64,000 bases of DNA from Vibrio pomeroyi (GCA_041879425.1 CP090854.1:2480001-2544000), one strand, 5' to 3'; positions 48,874 through 58,852 are shown, numbered from the stretch's first letter. The notes: a model not told the origin generated them from the sequence alone. A program made the numbers and translations.

Positions 48874-49841
48874 TTTGTCCAAGTCTCCCAGTCAGAAAAA
48901 CAAGCACGCTGACGGTCATTACCAAATGGCGTCAAAATAGGTGCTTCTTGCTTACAACGGTCCATTACACGGTGACAACGGTCTTGGTAAGGACAGCCTG
49001 TTGGCAGGCGAAGTAAGTTTGGTGGATTACCTGGAATAGTCGGTAGAATTTCACCTTCTGTATCCAAACGAGGAATCGCTTTCAATAGACCTTCTGCGTA
49101 TGGGTGGCTTGGCTCGTAGAAGATTTCATCAACCGTGCCGTACTCCATTGTACGACCAGCGTACATCACAAGTACCTTGTCACATGAACCTGCAACCACA
49201 CCCAAATCGTGGGTGATCATGATGATTGCCGTGTTGAACTCATCTTTCAATTCGTTCAGCAATTCCATGATTTGCGCTTGAATAGTTACATCCAAAGCGG
49301 TTGTTGGTTCATCAGCGATAAGCAATTTAGGACGACACAATAATGCCATTGCGATCATCACACGCTGACGCATACCGCCAGAAAATTCATGTGGATACAT
49401 AGTGATACGCTTGCGTGCTTCAGGGATTTTAACCGCTTCAAGCATGCGTACTGATTCTTCAAATGCCTCTGCTTTACCCATGCCTTTGTGCAGCATAAGT
49501 ACTTCCATCAGCTGATCACTTACTTTCATGTAAGGGTTCAGTGATGTCATCGGATCTTGGAAGATCATCGCGATCTGTTCAGCACGAACTTTGTTCAGCT
49601 CTTTCTCTGGAAGGTTAAGAATCTCTTTACCTTCAAACTTCGCGCTACCCGAGATGATGCCGTTCTTAGCCAGCAAACCCATGATAGAGAATACAGTTTG
49701 TGATTTACCTGAACCTGACTCACCCACGATACCCAGCGTTTCACCTTGGTTGAGTGAGAAGTTCAGATCGTTTACTGCGGTTACGATACCATCTTGCGTG
49801 GTAAATTCGACGCGCAGATCTTTGACATCTAATAAGCTCAT
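48870..49841 (-). CDS. oppD: Oligopeptide ABC transporter ATP-binding protein OppD
   Basis: OppD pairs with OppF to hydrolyse ATP for peptide import. The 323-residue protein has Walker A GESGSGKSQT, signature FSGGMRQRVMIAMAL, Walker B LLIADEPTTALD and the C-terminal CPYQDRCHRVMDRC metal-binding segment. AAGGA precedes the ATG. It follows oppC by 42 bp. Confidence 0.95.
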   Translation of the reverse strand: MSLLDVKDLRVEFTTQDGIVTAVNDLNFSLNQGETLGIVGESGSGKSQTVFSIMGLLAKNGIISGSAKFEGKEILNLPEKELNKVRAEQIAMIFQDPMTSLNPYMKVSDQLMEVLMLHKGMGKAEAFEESVRMLEAVKIPEARKRITMYPHEFSGGMRQRVMIAMALLCRPKLLIADEPTTALDVTIQAQIMELLNELKDEFNTAIIMITHDLGVVAGSCDKVLVMYAGRTMEYGTVDEIFYEPSHPYAEGLLKAIPRLDTEGEILPTIPGNPPNLLRLPTGCPYQDRCHRVMDRCKQEAPILTPFGNDRQRACFSDWETWTK

Positions 49842-49883
49842 TATTGCTTCCTTAATCTTTTATAGCTTTTAATTGCTATTTCT

Positions 49884-50786
49884 TTATCTGTCTTTTGGAT
49901 CAAGCGCGTCGCGCAGACCATCACCTACGTAGTTAAAGCAGAACAGCGTAACTACCATGAATGCCGCAGGGAATGTCAGTTGCCAAATTGCAACTTCCAT
50001 TGTTTGCGAACCTTCTTGAAGCAATGCGCCCCAGCTTGTCATAGGCTCTTGAACACCAAGACCAAGGAAAGATAAGAATGATTCTGTAAGGATCATGCTT
50101 GGAATAAGCAGCGTAGAGTAAACCGCTACGATACCCAGTACGTTCGGTACGATGTGACGTGTAATGATCTTCCATTTGCTCACACCACATACGTGTGCTG
50201 CTTCAATGAACTCTTTACTACGTAAGCTCAGCGTTTGACCACGTACAATACGCGCCATATCTAGCCAAGCAATCGCGCCAATAGCAACGAAGATAAGGAT
50301 GATGTTACGACCAAAGAATGTTACTAGAACGATAACTAGGAACATGAATGGAACCGCGTACAAGATCTCTAGGATACGCATCATCACTCGGTCAGTACGA
50401 CCACCGATGAAGCCAGAAGCGGCACCGTAAAGCGTACCAATCAGTACAGCTACGAAGGCACCCATCACACCAACCATCAATGAGATACGGCCACCGATAA
50501 GCGTACGAACGTACAAGTCACGGCCTAAGCTATCTGTACCAAACCAGTGATCGGCGTTTGGACCCACGTGCATTGCGTACCAGTCAGTATCATCATAAGT
50601 GTACTGAGCTAGCATCGGTAAGAAGATAACCGCCAGTACCATAATAGTAAGGATGAACAGGCTGACCATTGCAGCTTTGTTACGCATGAAACGAATGCGT
50701 GCATCCTGCCACAAACTACGACCTTCAATCTCTAAACTCTCAGAGAACTTTTCGATCGCTTCTAAATTTTCTTTTTTCTTCAACAT
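49884..50786 (-). CDS. oppC: Oligopeptide ABC transporter permease OppC
   Basis: OppC is an inner-membrane permease with about six transmembrane helices. The 300-residue protein has the N-terminal OppC-type extension, a helix near residues 38-58, and the EAA loop (EAAHVCGVSKWKIITRHIVPN) that contacts the ATPases. It follows oppB by 12 bp. Confidence 0.94.
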   Translation of the reverse strand: MLKKKENLEAIEKFSESLEIEGRSLWQDARIRFMRNKAAMVSLFILTIMVLAVIFLPMLAQYTYDDTDWYAMHVGPNADHWFGTDSLGRDLYVRTLIGGRISLMVGVMGAFVAVLIGTLYGAASGFIGGRTDRVMMRILEILYAVPFMFLVIVLVTFFGRNIILIFVAIGAIAWLDMARIVRGQTLSLRSKEFIEAAHVCGVSKWKIITRHIVPNVLGIVAVYSTLLIPSMILTESFLSFLGLGVQEPMTSWGALLQEGSQTMEVAIWQLTFPAAFMVVTLFCFNYVGDGLRDALDPKDR

Positions 50787-50798
50787 AACCAGTCCCTG

Positions 50799-51719
50799 TT
50801 AGTAGCGAATTTTCGGGTCAATCAGCGCTAGCAAAATATCAACGATTGCGTTGAACAAGATGAATAGGAAACCAATCAAGATGGTTACACCCATTACTAG
50901 CGAGTAGTCACGGTTAAACGCGGCGTTAACAAACAGCTTACCGATACCTGGTAGGCCGAAGATGGTTTCAACAACAACTGAACCTGTGATGATACCTACG
51001 AACGCAGGGCCCATGTAAGAAACAACAGGCAGCATTGCTGGCTTAAGTGCATGTTTTAGAATGATGTAACGGTAGCTTAGGCCTTTTGCACGTGCAGTTC
51101 GGATAAAGTTACTGTTCAATGTTTCAATCATGCTACCGCGAGTAATACGAGCGAAGGTTGCTACGTAAAGAAGAGACATCGCGATAACAGGCAGCACGAT
51201 GTACATGAATGTACCTCCATGCCAACCACCTGCTGGGAATATGTTCCAGTGCAGGGAGAAAAGGTAAATAAGCGCCGGTGCCAACACGAAGGATGGCATC
51301 ACCACCCCGAGCATGGCGGTCGACATTATGGTGTAGTCGACCCAGGTATTGTGCTTCAAGGCAGCAATCGTCCCGACGGTGACCCCCATCAATAGTGTGA
51401 AGATAAAGGCAACGAAACCTACCTTCGCAGATACTGGAAGTGCAACCGCGATCAGCTCATTTACTGTGTAATCTTGGTATTTAAACGAGGGACCGAAGTC
51501 ACCTTGTAAGATATTTGTCAAATACGTAGTGTATTGTTCAAATACTGGTTTATCTAAGCCGTATTTAGCTTCGATGTTAGCCATAACTTCTGGCGGTAAT
51601 GGACGTTCGCTTGAAAACGGGTTACCCGGTGCGAAACGCATGAGAAAGAAAGATATAGTGATCAACACCAACATGGTTGGAATCGCTTCAAATATCCTTT
51701 TCATAATGAATTTAAGCAT
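50799..51719 (-). CDS. oppB: Oligopeptide ABC transporter permease OppB
   Basis: OppB is the partner permease of OppC. The 306-residue protein has an N-terminal transmembrane helix (about 9-28), then five more segments, and the EAA-type loop RTARAKGLSYRYIILKHALKP. Segments such as FLMRFAPGNPFSSERPLPPEV are typical of OppB. It lies 114 bp after oppA, a gap that commonly carries processing or attenuation, though no strong hairpin is clear. Confidence 0.94.
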   Translation of the reverse strand: MLKFIMKRIFEAIPTMLVLITISFFLMRFAPGNPFSSERPLPPEVMANIEAKYGLDKPVFEQYTTYLTNILQGDFGPSFKYQDYTVNELIAVALPVSAKVGFVAFIFTLLMGVTVGTIAALKHNTWVDYTIMSTAMLGVVMPSFVLAPALIYLFSLHWNIFPAGGWHGGTFMYIVLPVIAMSLLYVATFARITRGSMIETLNSNFIRTARAKGLSYRYIILKHALKPAMLPVVSYMGPAFVGIITGSVVVETIFGLPGIGKLFVNAAFNRDYSLVMGVTILIGFLFILFNAIVDILLALIDPKIRY

Positions 51720-51833
51720 AAACTCACTCTTTCAGTCTGTGACAATTAAAATTAGAAAGACGCTACATGCGCGCCCTGCGCATGTAGTGCCTGTATCGTT
51801 ATAGTTATATTAACTTTTTAGAATCGAAGCTTA

Positions 51834-53465
51834 TTATTGAGCTTTGATGTATAGGTCTTTCGAGAAGATCTTGTCTTCCGCGTTGTTGATTGGGAAACCA
51901 CCAACATGCGGGTTAAGTAGACGAGATTTAACGTATTGGTAGATAGGAGCGATTGGCATGTCTTTTGCCATTAGCGCCTCAGCTTCTAGGTAAAGTGCTT
52001 TACGCTCTTCTTCTGAAGTTGAGTTAAGTGCTTTATCGATGATTTGATCGTAAGCCGCGCTGTCGTAGTGAACACCACCGGTAGTGTTGTTACTCTTCAT
52101 TAGCGTTAGGAACGAAGACGCTTCGTTGTAGTCACCACACCAACCAGCACGTGCTACTTCGAAGTCACCAGAATCTTTAGAAGATAGGTACGTTTTCCAC
52201 TCTTGGTTCTCAAGTGTTACAGAAAGACCCAGTGTTTTCTTCCACATAGAACCTAGCGCTACAGCAATCTTCTTGTGGTTCTCTGAAGTGTTGTAAAGTA
52301 GGTTGAATTTAAGTGGGTTGTCTTTACCGTAACCCGCTTCTTCAAGAAGACGTTCCGCTTCTGCGTTACGCTCTTTTTGAGACATCTTACCGTAAGCTGG
52401 TAGCTCAGGATCGAAGCCAGCTGTGATTTCAGGCGTTAGGAAGTACGCAGGTTTTTGACCTTGCGCTAGGATAGCACCTGTTACGATATCACGGTCGATT
52501 GCGTAAGAGATTGCTTGGCGAACACGAACATCATCAAATGGTGCTTTCTTCGTGTTGAAGATGTAGTAGTAAGTACATAGGTTACCCGCTACAGATACAT
52601 CTTCCGCGTACTCTTTTTGAAGACGCTTGAAGTGCTCAGTTGGAAGTTCGTTTGTGAAATCGATTTCGCCAGATAGGAAGCGGTTCATTTCCGCTACTTG
52701 GTTTTCGATTGGTAGGAAGGTTACTTTATTTAGAACCGTCTTATCGTTGTTCCAGTATTGGTCGTTACGCTTAAGTACTAGACGCTCGTTAACAACCCAT
52801 TTATCAACAGAGAATGCGCCATTGCCAACAAAGTGCTCTGGCTTAGTCCACTGGTCACCGTATTTTTCAACAGTTGCCTGGTGTACTGGCTTCATTGTTG
52901 TGTGGCCCATCATCATTACGAAGTATGGTACCGCTGTTTCTAATTCAACAACAAGCGTGTTTGCATCTACAGCTTTAACGCCTAGCTCACTCTTGTCTTT
53001 CTTACCCGCTACGATGTCCTTCGCATTCGCCATCTTGGTATATTCCATGTACCAAGCGTATGGAGAAGCCGTCGCAGGATCGACTGCACGTTTCCAGCTG
53101 TATACGAAATCTTCAGCTGTTACAGGATCGCCGTTAGACCATTTTGCGTCTTTACGTAGGTGGAAAGTGAATGTTTTGTTGTCTGTCGTTTCCCAGCTTT
53201 CAGCAACACCAGGGATAGTATTACCTTCGCCGTCTTGGTTCACTAGACCTTCAAGGAGATCACGGATTACGTGAGATTCTGGTACACCTTGAGATTTGTG
53301 TGGGTCGATAGTCGCAACTTCAGTACCGTTACCGCGAACAAGTTCTTGAACTTTTGCTAATTCTGTACCTGCTGGAACTTCAGCAGCGATAGAAAGAGTA
53401 GACGTGGCAGCCACTGCCAAACCAGCACCTAGAAGAAGGGCCTGAGTGATTTTATTCTTGTACAT
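51834..53465 (-). CDS. oppA: Periplasmic oligopeptide-binding protein OppA
   Basis: OppA captures peptides in the periplasm for OppBCDF. The 543-residue protein has a signal peptide ending near SIAA (about residue 27) and the SBP_bac_5 fold, with WSNGDPVTAEDFVYSWKRA and AISYAIDRD motifs. It is the first gene of the operon and preceded by a 650-bp gap that must hold its promoter. Confidence 0.95.
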   Translation of the reverse strand: MYKNKITQALLLGAGLAVAATSTLSIAAEVPAGTELAKVQELVRGNGTEVATIDPHKSQGVPESHVIRDLLEGLVNQDGEGNTIPGVAESWETTDNKTFTFHLRKDAKWSNGDPVTAEDFVYSWKRAVDPATASPYAWYMEYTKMANAKDIVAGKKDKSELGVKAVDANTLVVELETAVPYFVMMMGHTTMKPVHQATVEKYGDQWTKPEHFVGNGAFSVDKWVVNERLVLKRNDQYWNNDKTVLNKVTFLPIENQVAEMNRFLSGEIDFTNELPTEHFKRLQKEYAEDVSVAGNLCTYYYIFNTKKAPFDDVRVRQAISYAIDRDIVTGAILAQGQKPAYFLTPEITAGFDPELPAYGKMSQKERNAEAERLLEEAGYGKDNPLKFNLLYNTSENHKKIAVALGSMWKKTLGLSVTLENQEWKTYLSSKDSGDFEVARAGWCGDYNEASSFLTLMKSNNTTGGVHYDSAAYDQIIDKALNSTSEEERKALYLEAEALMAKDMPIAPIYQYVKSRLLNPHVGGFPINNAEDKIFSKDLYIKAQ

Positions 53466-54034
53466 TTAATAAACTCCAAGTTTTCCGTATTGCATCCATG
53501 ACTTCTTTGCTAGGTTCACTGAACGGCAGTGATTTAGATTTATTTAGCTCAAAATTTAAGCATAAAAATCTAAAACCTTACAAAGATTGAGGCACACACT
53601 ATCAACCATTGAAGTAATTTGCCATAAACAAGTCGCAAAAAATCGGATAATTCTCCGAATTACTTAAGGTAATAGTGTAAATCTCTAATAAAAACCTAAT
53701 GAATAGTGAGTTACACATAAGGATTAATTAAAAAACAGCCTTTAGTGTTGATGTATCTGTATTGATACTTTTTTTTAGCATCTTATGCTAGAACACCGCC
53801 AGCAAATTAACATTAATGCCACATGAAATCTAATTGCACATCACATATCCCCTAAATAGACTCCACTATTTGTGAGGGTTATCACTTTATACAAAACAGC
53901 ATAATGCACTGCACCAAAACGGAAAATTCGATGCACTAATTCAGACAAAACTGATGGTTGAATTTATATGCAACAGCAGTGATTAACAATTTATTGAAGC
54001 GCTGGATGTTTATAAATTAATTGGTGGCGGGTAC
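53466..54034. other. oppA promoter region
   Basis: This AT-rich stretch must hold the oppA promoter. No ORF is supported. A short stem (GTATC / GATAC near 53755-53770) is followed by eight T on the plus strand, but there is no upstream gene for it to end, so its role is unclear. Confidence 0.35.
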
Positions 54035-54063
54035 AAAAAAACCGACCTAAGTGGTCGGCTTTT
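54035..54063 (-). terminator. moa operon terminator
   Basis: The stem ACCGACC / GGTCGGC with A/T extension is followed by seven T on the minus strand, 55 bp after the moaE stop. Confidence 0.82.
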
Positions 54064-54117
54064 GACTGTCTCATATATAAATGAGTAAATGTTGAAGCAA
54101 CATCACTTTAAGAGAAA

Positions 54118-54573
54118 TTACTTCTCCCAGCGCTCTGCTGCTTTTGCATCTGAATCGCGAGAATCGACCCAACGAGTCGCCTCGGTGGTACGTTCTTTTT
54201 TCCAAAACGGCGCTTTGGTTTTCAGGAAGTCCATAACAAACTCACAAGCTTCAAAGGCAGCACCTCGGTGCGCACTTGATACACCAACGTAAACAATCTG
54301 GTCACCGATATCTAAGTCACCAACTCGGTGAATCACTCGCATCTTCTGGATAGGCCAGCGCGCTTCAGCTTGATCACAAATCTCGCTCAACGACTTTTCT
54401 GTCATACCCGGGTAGTGCTCAAGAGACAAACCAATCACGTTATCGCCGAGGTTCATGTCGCGAACTTTACCTACGAACGTCACAATCGCTCCGGCAGCTG
54501 TACCTTGAGCCAAGTAGCCGTATTCGTCGCCTACAGAGAAATCCTCTGCTGTCACTAATACTCTTGGATCCAT
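54118..54573 (-). CDS. moaE: Molybdopterin synthase large subunit
   Basis: MoaE with MoaD inserts two sulfurs into precursor Z to make molybdopterin. The 151-residue protein has the family segments GAIVTFVGKVRD, GLSLEHYPGMTEK and VGVSSAHRGAAFEACEFVMDFLKTKAPFWKKE, the last with active-site lysines. It begins 2 bp after moaD. Confidence 0.95.
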   Translation of the reverse strand: MDPRVLVTAEDFSVGDEYGYLAQGTAAGAIVTFVGKVRDMNLGDNVIGLSLEHYPGMTEKSLSEICDQAEARWPIQKMRVIHRVGDLDIGDQIVYVGVSSAHRGAAFEACEFVMDFLKTKAPFWKKERTTEATRWVDSRDSDAKAAERWEK

Positions 54574-54575
54574 GC

Positions 54576-54821
54576 TTAGCCTCCAGTGACAGGTGGGAAG
54601 AAAGCCACTTCGTCGCCGTCTTTCACTTCAGTCGTCAAAGGTACGATTGATTGGTTAAGCGCAGCTAGAAGCTTGCCCTCTTCCAAAGCGATATCCCATT
54701 TGCCTTCTTGTGCTACAAGGTGGCTGCGAATCGCTTCAATCGTCTTGAACTGTGCATCAACTTCAACGCTGTCCACACCAACAAGTTCACGAGTTTGAGC
54801 AAAGAAAAGAACTGTAATCAT
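54576..54821 (-). CDS. moaD: Molybdopterin synthase sulfur carrier subunit
   Basis: MoaD is the ubiquitin-fold sulfur carrier of molybdopterin synthase. The 81-residue protein ends in FFPPVTGG; the terminal Gly-Gly is adenylated and converted to thiocarboxylate. Its ATG overlaps the moaC stop (ATGA). Confidence 0.95.
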   Translation of the reverse strand: MITVLFFAQTRELVGVDSVEVDAQFKTIEAIRSHLVAQEGKWDIALEEGKLLAALNQSIVPLTTEVKDGDEVAFFPPVTGG

Positions 54822-55297
54822 GATTCCACCTTAAAGTGACCAGATTTACCACCCGTCTTCTCTAACAGGCGTACATTCTCGATAACAATGTCTTTCTGAA
54901 CAGCTTTACACATATCGTAAATCGTTAACGCAGCAACAGAAGCAGCCGTTAGCGCTTCCATTTCTACGCCAGTCTTACCAGCAAGCTTACAAACAGATTC
55001 GATGCGAACCTTGTTTTCAGACTCGATAGCTTCAAGCTGCACTTCTACTTTGGTTAATAGTAGAGGGTGACACAGTGGAATCAGATCCCACGTCTTTTTA
55101 GCCGCTTGAATACCAGCAATACGTGCCGTTGCGAAAACATCACCTTTATGGTGGCTACCAGAAACAATCAGCTCTAGTGTTTCAGCAGACATTTTTACGA
55201 AAGCTTCCGCTCTCGCTTCGCGTACTGTCTCAGCTTTAGCCGATACATCGACCATGTTTGCTTCGCCAGACGCGTTAATGTGTGTAAATTGGCTCAT
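54818..55297 (-). CDS. moaC: Cyclic pyranopterin monophosphate synthase
   Basis: MoaC completes formation of cyclic pyranopterin monophosphate (precursor Z) with MoaA. The 159-residue protein has the family segments [28 protein letters not shown] and [25 protein letters not shown] chose the ATG at 55297 because AAGGTGG lies seven bases upstream; the longer frame begins with TTG. It follows moaB by 12 bp. Confidence 0.95.
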   Translation of the reverse strand: MSQFTHINASGEANMVDVSAKAETVREARAEAFVKMSAETLELIVSGSHHKGDVFATARIAGIQAAKKTWDLIPLCHPLLLTKVEVQLEAIESENKVRIESVCKLAGKTGVEMEALTAASVAALTIYDMCKAVQKDIVIENVRLLEKTGGKSGHFKVES

Positions 55298-55309
55298 ACT
55301 CAAACCACC

Positions 55310-55822
55310 TTATACAGAAAGGTGTGGCATGAAGTTACAAGGGCGGTGGCTAGCGTCCATCTGTTGCTTGATGATCTTAGTCCAACCAGTGCGACAAGCA
55401 CCTGTAGAACCTGGCATCGCAAAGATTACTGTGTGGTTAGCAAAGCCTGCAATCGCACGAGATTGAATTGTCGATGTACCGATCTCTTCGTAAGATACTT
55501 GACGGAATAGCTCACCAAAGCCTTCTACTTCTTTGTCGAATAGTGGCTTAAGCGCTTCAGGCGTGCTGTCACGAGAAGTAAATCCAGTACCGCCCGTGAT
55601 CATGATCGCTTGTACGCTTTCATCAGCGATCCACTTAGATACGATCGCACGGATCTTGTACATGTCGTCGATAACGATTTGCTTATCAACAACGTTGTGA
55701 CCCGCTTCTTTAGCATGCTCAGCTAGATAACCACCTGACGTGTCATTTTCTTCTGTACGCGTATCTGAAACCGTTAGTACTGCGATGTTTGCTGCTTGGA
55801 ATTTGCTTTCTGCGTGACCCAT
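55310..55822 (-). CDS. moaB: Molybdenum cofactor biosynthesis protein B
   Basis: MoaB is a MogA-like protein; homologues bind molybdopterin or adenylate it, though the E. coli function is not clear. The 170-residue protein has the SDTRTEENDTSG and MITGGTGFTSRDSTPEAL motifs of the MoaB/MogA family. It begins after a 356-bp gap from moaA filled by a MITE-like element, unlike the compact operon in E. coli. Confidence 0.93.
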   Translation of the reverse strand: MGHAESKFQAANIAVLTVSDTRTEENDTSGGYLAEHAKEAGHNVVDKQIVIDDMYKIRAIVSKWIADESVQAIMITGGTGFTSRDSTPEALKPLFDKEVEGFGELFRQVSYEEIGTSTIQSRAIAGFANHTVIFAMPGSTGACRTGWTKIIKQQMDASHRPCNFMPHLSV

Positions 55823-55851
55823 TTGTTCACCTATATAAATTTTTCAATTAT

Positions 55852-56120
55852 GAGGGTGTGTTGACCTTTCGTGATTAAATTTTGTTCGAGATAAAAGCGT
55901 TTTAATCGCGGCGAGGGGGAAGTAGCCTAGTCATTCTAAGCAAATCTCCCTCAACAAAGAGTAAAACGCTTTTAGCCGAACCCTTCGGGCAGCGTTTGCT
56001 GGTCATTTCTACTACGTTATCGGCTTCTCATGTAGGCTAGCTACACATCAAAGCCTCTGCCTTGTATAAATACCCAGCAACTCGCTGCAAAAATCAGCTC
56101 GAAAGAGCAACACGCCCTAG
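55852..56120. mobile_element. MITE-like non-coding element between moaA and moaB
   Basis: This ~269-bp stretch is bounded by imperfect terminal inverted repeats of about 20 bp: GAGGGTGTGTTGACCTTTCG at 55852-55871, and at 56100-56120 a sequence whose complement reads CTAGGGCGTGTTGCTCTTTCG. It encodes no transposase. It holds internal complementary segments, such as AAAAGCGTTTT and AAAACGCTTTT. No clear target duplication is visible. From memory I believe similar sequences are dispersed in Vibrio and relatives, but that is not verified here. Confidence 0.6.
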
Positions 56121-56178
56121 ACTGATTCGCCCAGCCTAAAGAAGCTGAGCGATAAAATGCTTTAGAGTATATAGCGGA

Positions 56179-57168
56179 TTAACCGCCGATTGACGCCAAG
56201 TTTGGAGTCATGCCGCTGTTGCCATCATGTAAGAAGTGACTAACGGACTTGGTTTGAAGCTGAGCCTGAATTCGATCAATGAGCTCTTGCTCTTGTTGAT
56301 CTTCTTGAATCAGATCTCTCAGTTCAACACCGTGGTCGCCAAACAGACATAGGTGAAGTTTACCGGTCGCAGAAACACGCAGGCGGTTACAACTCTCACA
56401 AAAGTCTTTCTCGTAAGGCATGATCAAACCAATTTCACCCTTGTAGTCTGGGTGGACAAACACTTGTGCAGGCCCATCATTCACGGCTTTGACTTTTAAC
56501 AGCCAACCGTTAGCAATAAGCTGGTTGCGAATCGCAACGCCCGATACATGGTGTTTATCAAACAACTCGTCCATCTCGCCGGTTTTCATCAGCTCGATAA
56601 AACGTAATTGAATAGGTTTGTCTTTGATCCAATTAAGGAAGGCTGGTAATTCCTGACTGTTGAGGTCTTTCATCAATACAACGTTGACTTTGACTTGTTC
56701 ATAGCCAACCTCAAACGCTTTATCAATACCTCGCATAACCTCAGTAAACTTATTCTCACCAGTGATCTGATGGAACATACGTGAATCTAAGCTATCCACG
56801 CTCACGTTTATATGGGTTAAACCAGCATCACGCCACTGCCCTACTTGTTTCTCCATGCGATAGCCGTTCGTTGTCGTGGCTACTTTTTCGATGCCTGGAG
56901 TAGAAGCAACGGTATGTATGATTTCAGGAAAGTCTTTACGCAGACTCGGCTCTCCGCCTGTAATGCGGATCTTTGAGGTACCACAATCTGCAAACGCTTT
57001 TACAACGCGTTTGATCTCGGGAACACTTAAAAAAGACGAGTTTTTTTGCCCTGACGGTTTATAACCATCCGGCAAGCAGTAAGTACATTTAAAGTTACAG
57101 ACGTCTGTAACCGACAAGCGCAAGTAATAAAACTTGCGATGGAATCTATCTTCGAATTGTTGCGCCAC
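56179..57168 (-). CDS. moaA: GTP 3',8-cyclase
   Basis: MoaA is a radical SAM enzyme that rearranges GTP in the first step of molybdopterin synthesis. The 329-residue protein has the radical-SAM cluster CNFKCTYC (Cys24, Cys28, Cys31), a second C-terminal cluster (CESCNRL and a further Cys) and ends in Gly-Gly. The start is a GTG at 57168 with GGAAAGG upstream; it gives exactly the length of E. coli MoaA. The frame extends to a TTG at 57183 that is less likely. Confidence 0.94.
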   Translation of the reverse strand: MAQQFEDRFHRKFYYLRLSVTDVCNFKCTYCLPDGYKPSGQKNSSFLSVPEIKRVVKAFADCGTSKIRITGGEPSLRKDFPEIIHTVASTPGIEKVATTTNGYRMEKQVGQWRDAGLTHINVSVDSLDSRMFHQITGENKFTEVMRGIDKAFEVGYEQVKVNVVLMKDLNSQELPAFLNWIKDKPIQLRFIELMKTGEMDELFDKHHVSGVAIRNQLIANGWLLKVKAVNDGPAQVFVHPDYKGEIGLIMPYEKDFCESCNRLRVSATGKLHLCLFGDHGVELRDLIQEDQQEQELIDRIQAQLQTKSVSHFLHDGNSGMTPNLASIGG

Positions 57169-57310
57169 GGAACACCTTTCCAAACACGGGAGGCATAATC
57201 ATTTCCAATTAAGCCCTTGTGACAACATGTCACTGGCTCTTGATGCGTATCGGTACAGCAAATACCACTGTGCGACTTAGCATGCGAGAGCTCGGAGTTA
57301 TGGCAACCGC
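57169..57310 (-). promoter_or_regulatory. Candidate molybdenum-cofactor (Moco) leader RNA
   Basis: The moaA leader on the minus strand holds CTCCGAGC, a stretch of paired segments, and then GCCTCCCGTG followed by GGAAAGGTG next to the start. I recall this ending as typical of the Moco RNA motif that precedes moaA in enterobacteria. The ribosome site lies within it, so ligand-dependent control of translation is plausible. The fold was not computed. Confidence 0.5.
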
Positions 57311-57503
57311 ACGTTATATTCATACATGCAGTAGCTGAGTAATAAAATACTTAATATTTGTACGTGAATCTAGCTCTGATGGTAAAAAACGGGTCACATC
57401 GGCAAAAAAAACGTATCAAACGCTCAAAATAACTCTTGTTGAGTATATAGCGAGAAGCATTTACCCTAAATTATAGTTGGTAATAATCTAACAAGAACAA
57501 AAA

Positions 57504-58391
57504 ATGAATATTTACTCTTCAAAGAAAGTCGTAGCAATCGGTGGAGGCCATGGCTTAGGTCGTATGCTTGCTGCACTAAAAGACTTTGGTAACAACGCAA
57601 CTGGCATTGTTGCAACAACGGATAATGGCGGTTCAACCGGACGAATTCGAGACTGCCAAGGTGGTATTGCTTGGGGCGATACACGCAACTGTATCAACCA
57701 ATTGATCACTGAACCTTCAATCAGCTCGATGATGTTTGAATACCGCTTTCGCGGCCAAGGCGAACTCGATGGTCATAACCTGGGTAACCTGATGCTCACT
57801 GCATTGGACAACCTCTCCGTTCGTCCACTAGAAGCGATTAACCTAATTCGAAATATGCTTAAGGTCGACGTTAATATCGTGCCAATGACCGAGCACCCTT
57901 CTGACCTCACAGCCCTATCCATGGACGGCCGCTGGGTAACTGGCGAAACCAACGTTGATGACATGACAGAAAAACTGCGCATGATGGACTTATCGCCAGA
58001 AGTGCCAGCAACCAAAGAAGCCGTAGCTGCGGTGGAAGAAGCAGACTGTATTGTGCTTGGCCCTGGCAGCTTTTTAACCAGTGTGATGCCTCCGCTGCTG
58101 CTGCCAGAAATTGGTAAAGCCATCGCTGGAAACACCAAGGCAAAAGTTATCTTCGTTGAAAACCTGTCTCCAGAACACGGTCCGGCAGGAAAAATGACGC
58201 TTCAAGAGCAATTGGGTTGGTGTGAACGTACCTGCAAAGCACGTAAGATAGACGTCGTACTAGGTAATGAACCGCATCCAGAACTAGAGGGCCAATGGAA
58301 TTGTGTGACCACGGATCTTGCATCTGCAAATCGTGATTGGCGACACGACCGAGTGAAGCTCCAACAAGCAATCGAAGCTCAGTTGGCTTAG
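57504..58391 (+). CDS. ybhK: YvcK/CofD-like protein (gluconeogenesis factor family)
   Basis: The 295-residue protein has the CofD-like fold with the N-terminal GGGHGLGRML loop, the TTDNGGSTGRIRD segment and LGPGSFLTSVMPPLL near residue 185. YvcK-type proteins bind UDP-sugars and affect cell shape and carbon use; the E. coli homologue YbhK is not well characterised. It is divergent from moaA, as in E. coli, which supports the name. Confidence 0.9.
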   Translation: MNIYSSKKVVAIGGGHGLGRMLAALKDFGNNATGIVATTDNGGSTGRIRDCQGGIAWGDTRNCINQLITEPSISSMMFEYRFRGQGELDGHNLGNLMLTALDNLSVRPLEAINLIRNMLKVDVNIVPMTEHPSDLTALSMDGRWVTGETNVDDMTEKLRMMDLSPEVPATKEAVAAVEEADCIVLGPGSFLTSVMPPLLLPEIGKAIAGNTKAKVIFVENLSPEHGPAGKMTLQEQLGWCERTCKARKIDVVLGNEPHPELEGQWNCVTTDLASANRDWRHDRVKLQQAIEAQLA

Positions 58392-58417
58392 TTTATAAGT
58401 TCAACTATCAGAAAACG

Positions 58418-58443
58418 AAAAAGGAGCATCATGCTCCTTTTTT
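58418..58443 (+). terminator. ybhK terminator
   Basis: The hairpin AAGGAGCAT / ATGCTCCTT is followed by T residues, 27 bp after the stop; the luxU end lies 42 bp beyond. Confidence 0.75.
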
Positions 58444-58484
58444 AGTCTCTGTATCTCTACCTGTATATTTAGCGATTAACCGCT

Positions 58485-58829
58485 TTAGAGATCCGTCATC
58501 AACTGTTGATATTCAGTATAAGTCGATAGCAGTAGTTCCTGCATATATTGAAAATCAATATCTGTTACGGGCAATGCTTGCTTCACTTTTGCGTCTAAGC
58601 TAATAGCAAAACTACACAAAGAATCAGCACCAAAACTCGCAGCACTGCTCTTCAACGCATGGCTGATATCAGCCAAATACTTAGACGTATCGGTATCTTT
58701 GTTTAGCTCTAAGTGCTCGTAGTATCCCTTCAATTCACCTAAAAAGATTTCCAATAACACTGGGACATTCTCTTGCCCAATCTCACCGGCAAGCTCATCA
58801 ACTTTTTGCTGATTTAATACTTTCATCAT
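58485..58829 (-). CDS. luxU: Phosphorelay protein LuxU
   Basis: LuxU is the histidine phosphotransfer protein of Vibrio quorum sensing; it moves phosphate from LuxN/LuxQ/CqsS-type sensors to LuxO. The 114-residue protein has the Hpt motif [13 protein letters not shown], the phosphorylated His being residue 57 (56 from the second Met). It follows luxO by 23 bp on the same strand, the arrangement seen in other Vibrio. Confidence 0.93.
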   Translation of the reverse strand: MMKVLNQQKVDELAGEIGQENVPVLLEIFLGELKGYYEHLELNKDTDTSKYLADISHALKSSAASFGADSLCSFAISLDAKVKQALPVTDIDFQYMQELLLSTYTEYQQLMTDL

Positions 58830-58852
58830 CGTTCTTTCTTATTGTTTGGCGA

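Noticed and set aside
55280..55510. Plus-strand ORF opposite moaB/moaC
   Set aside because: It runs antisense to two conserved genes and has no family resemblance.
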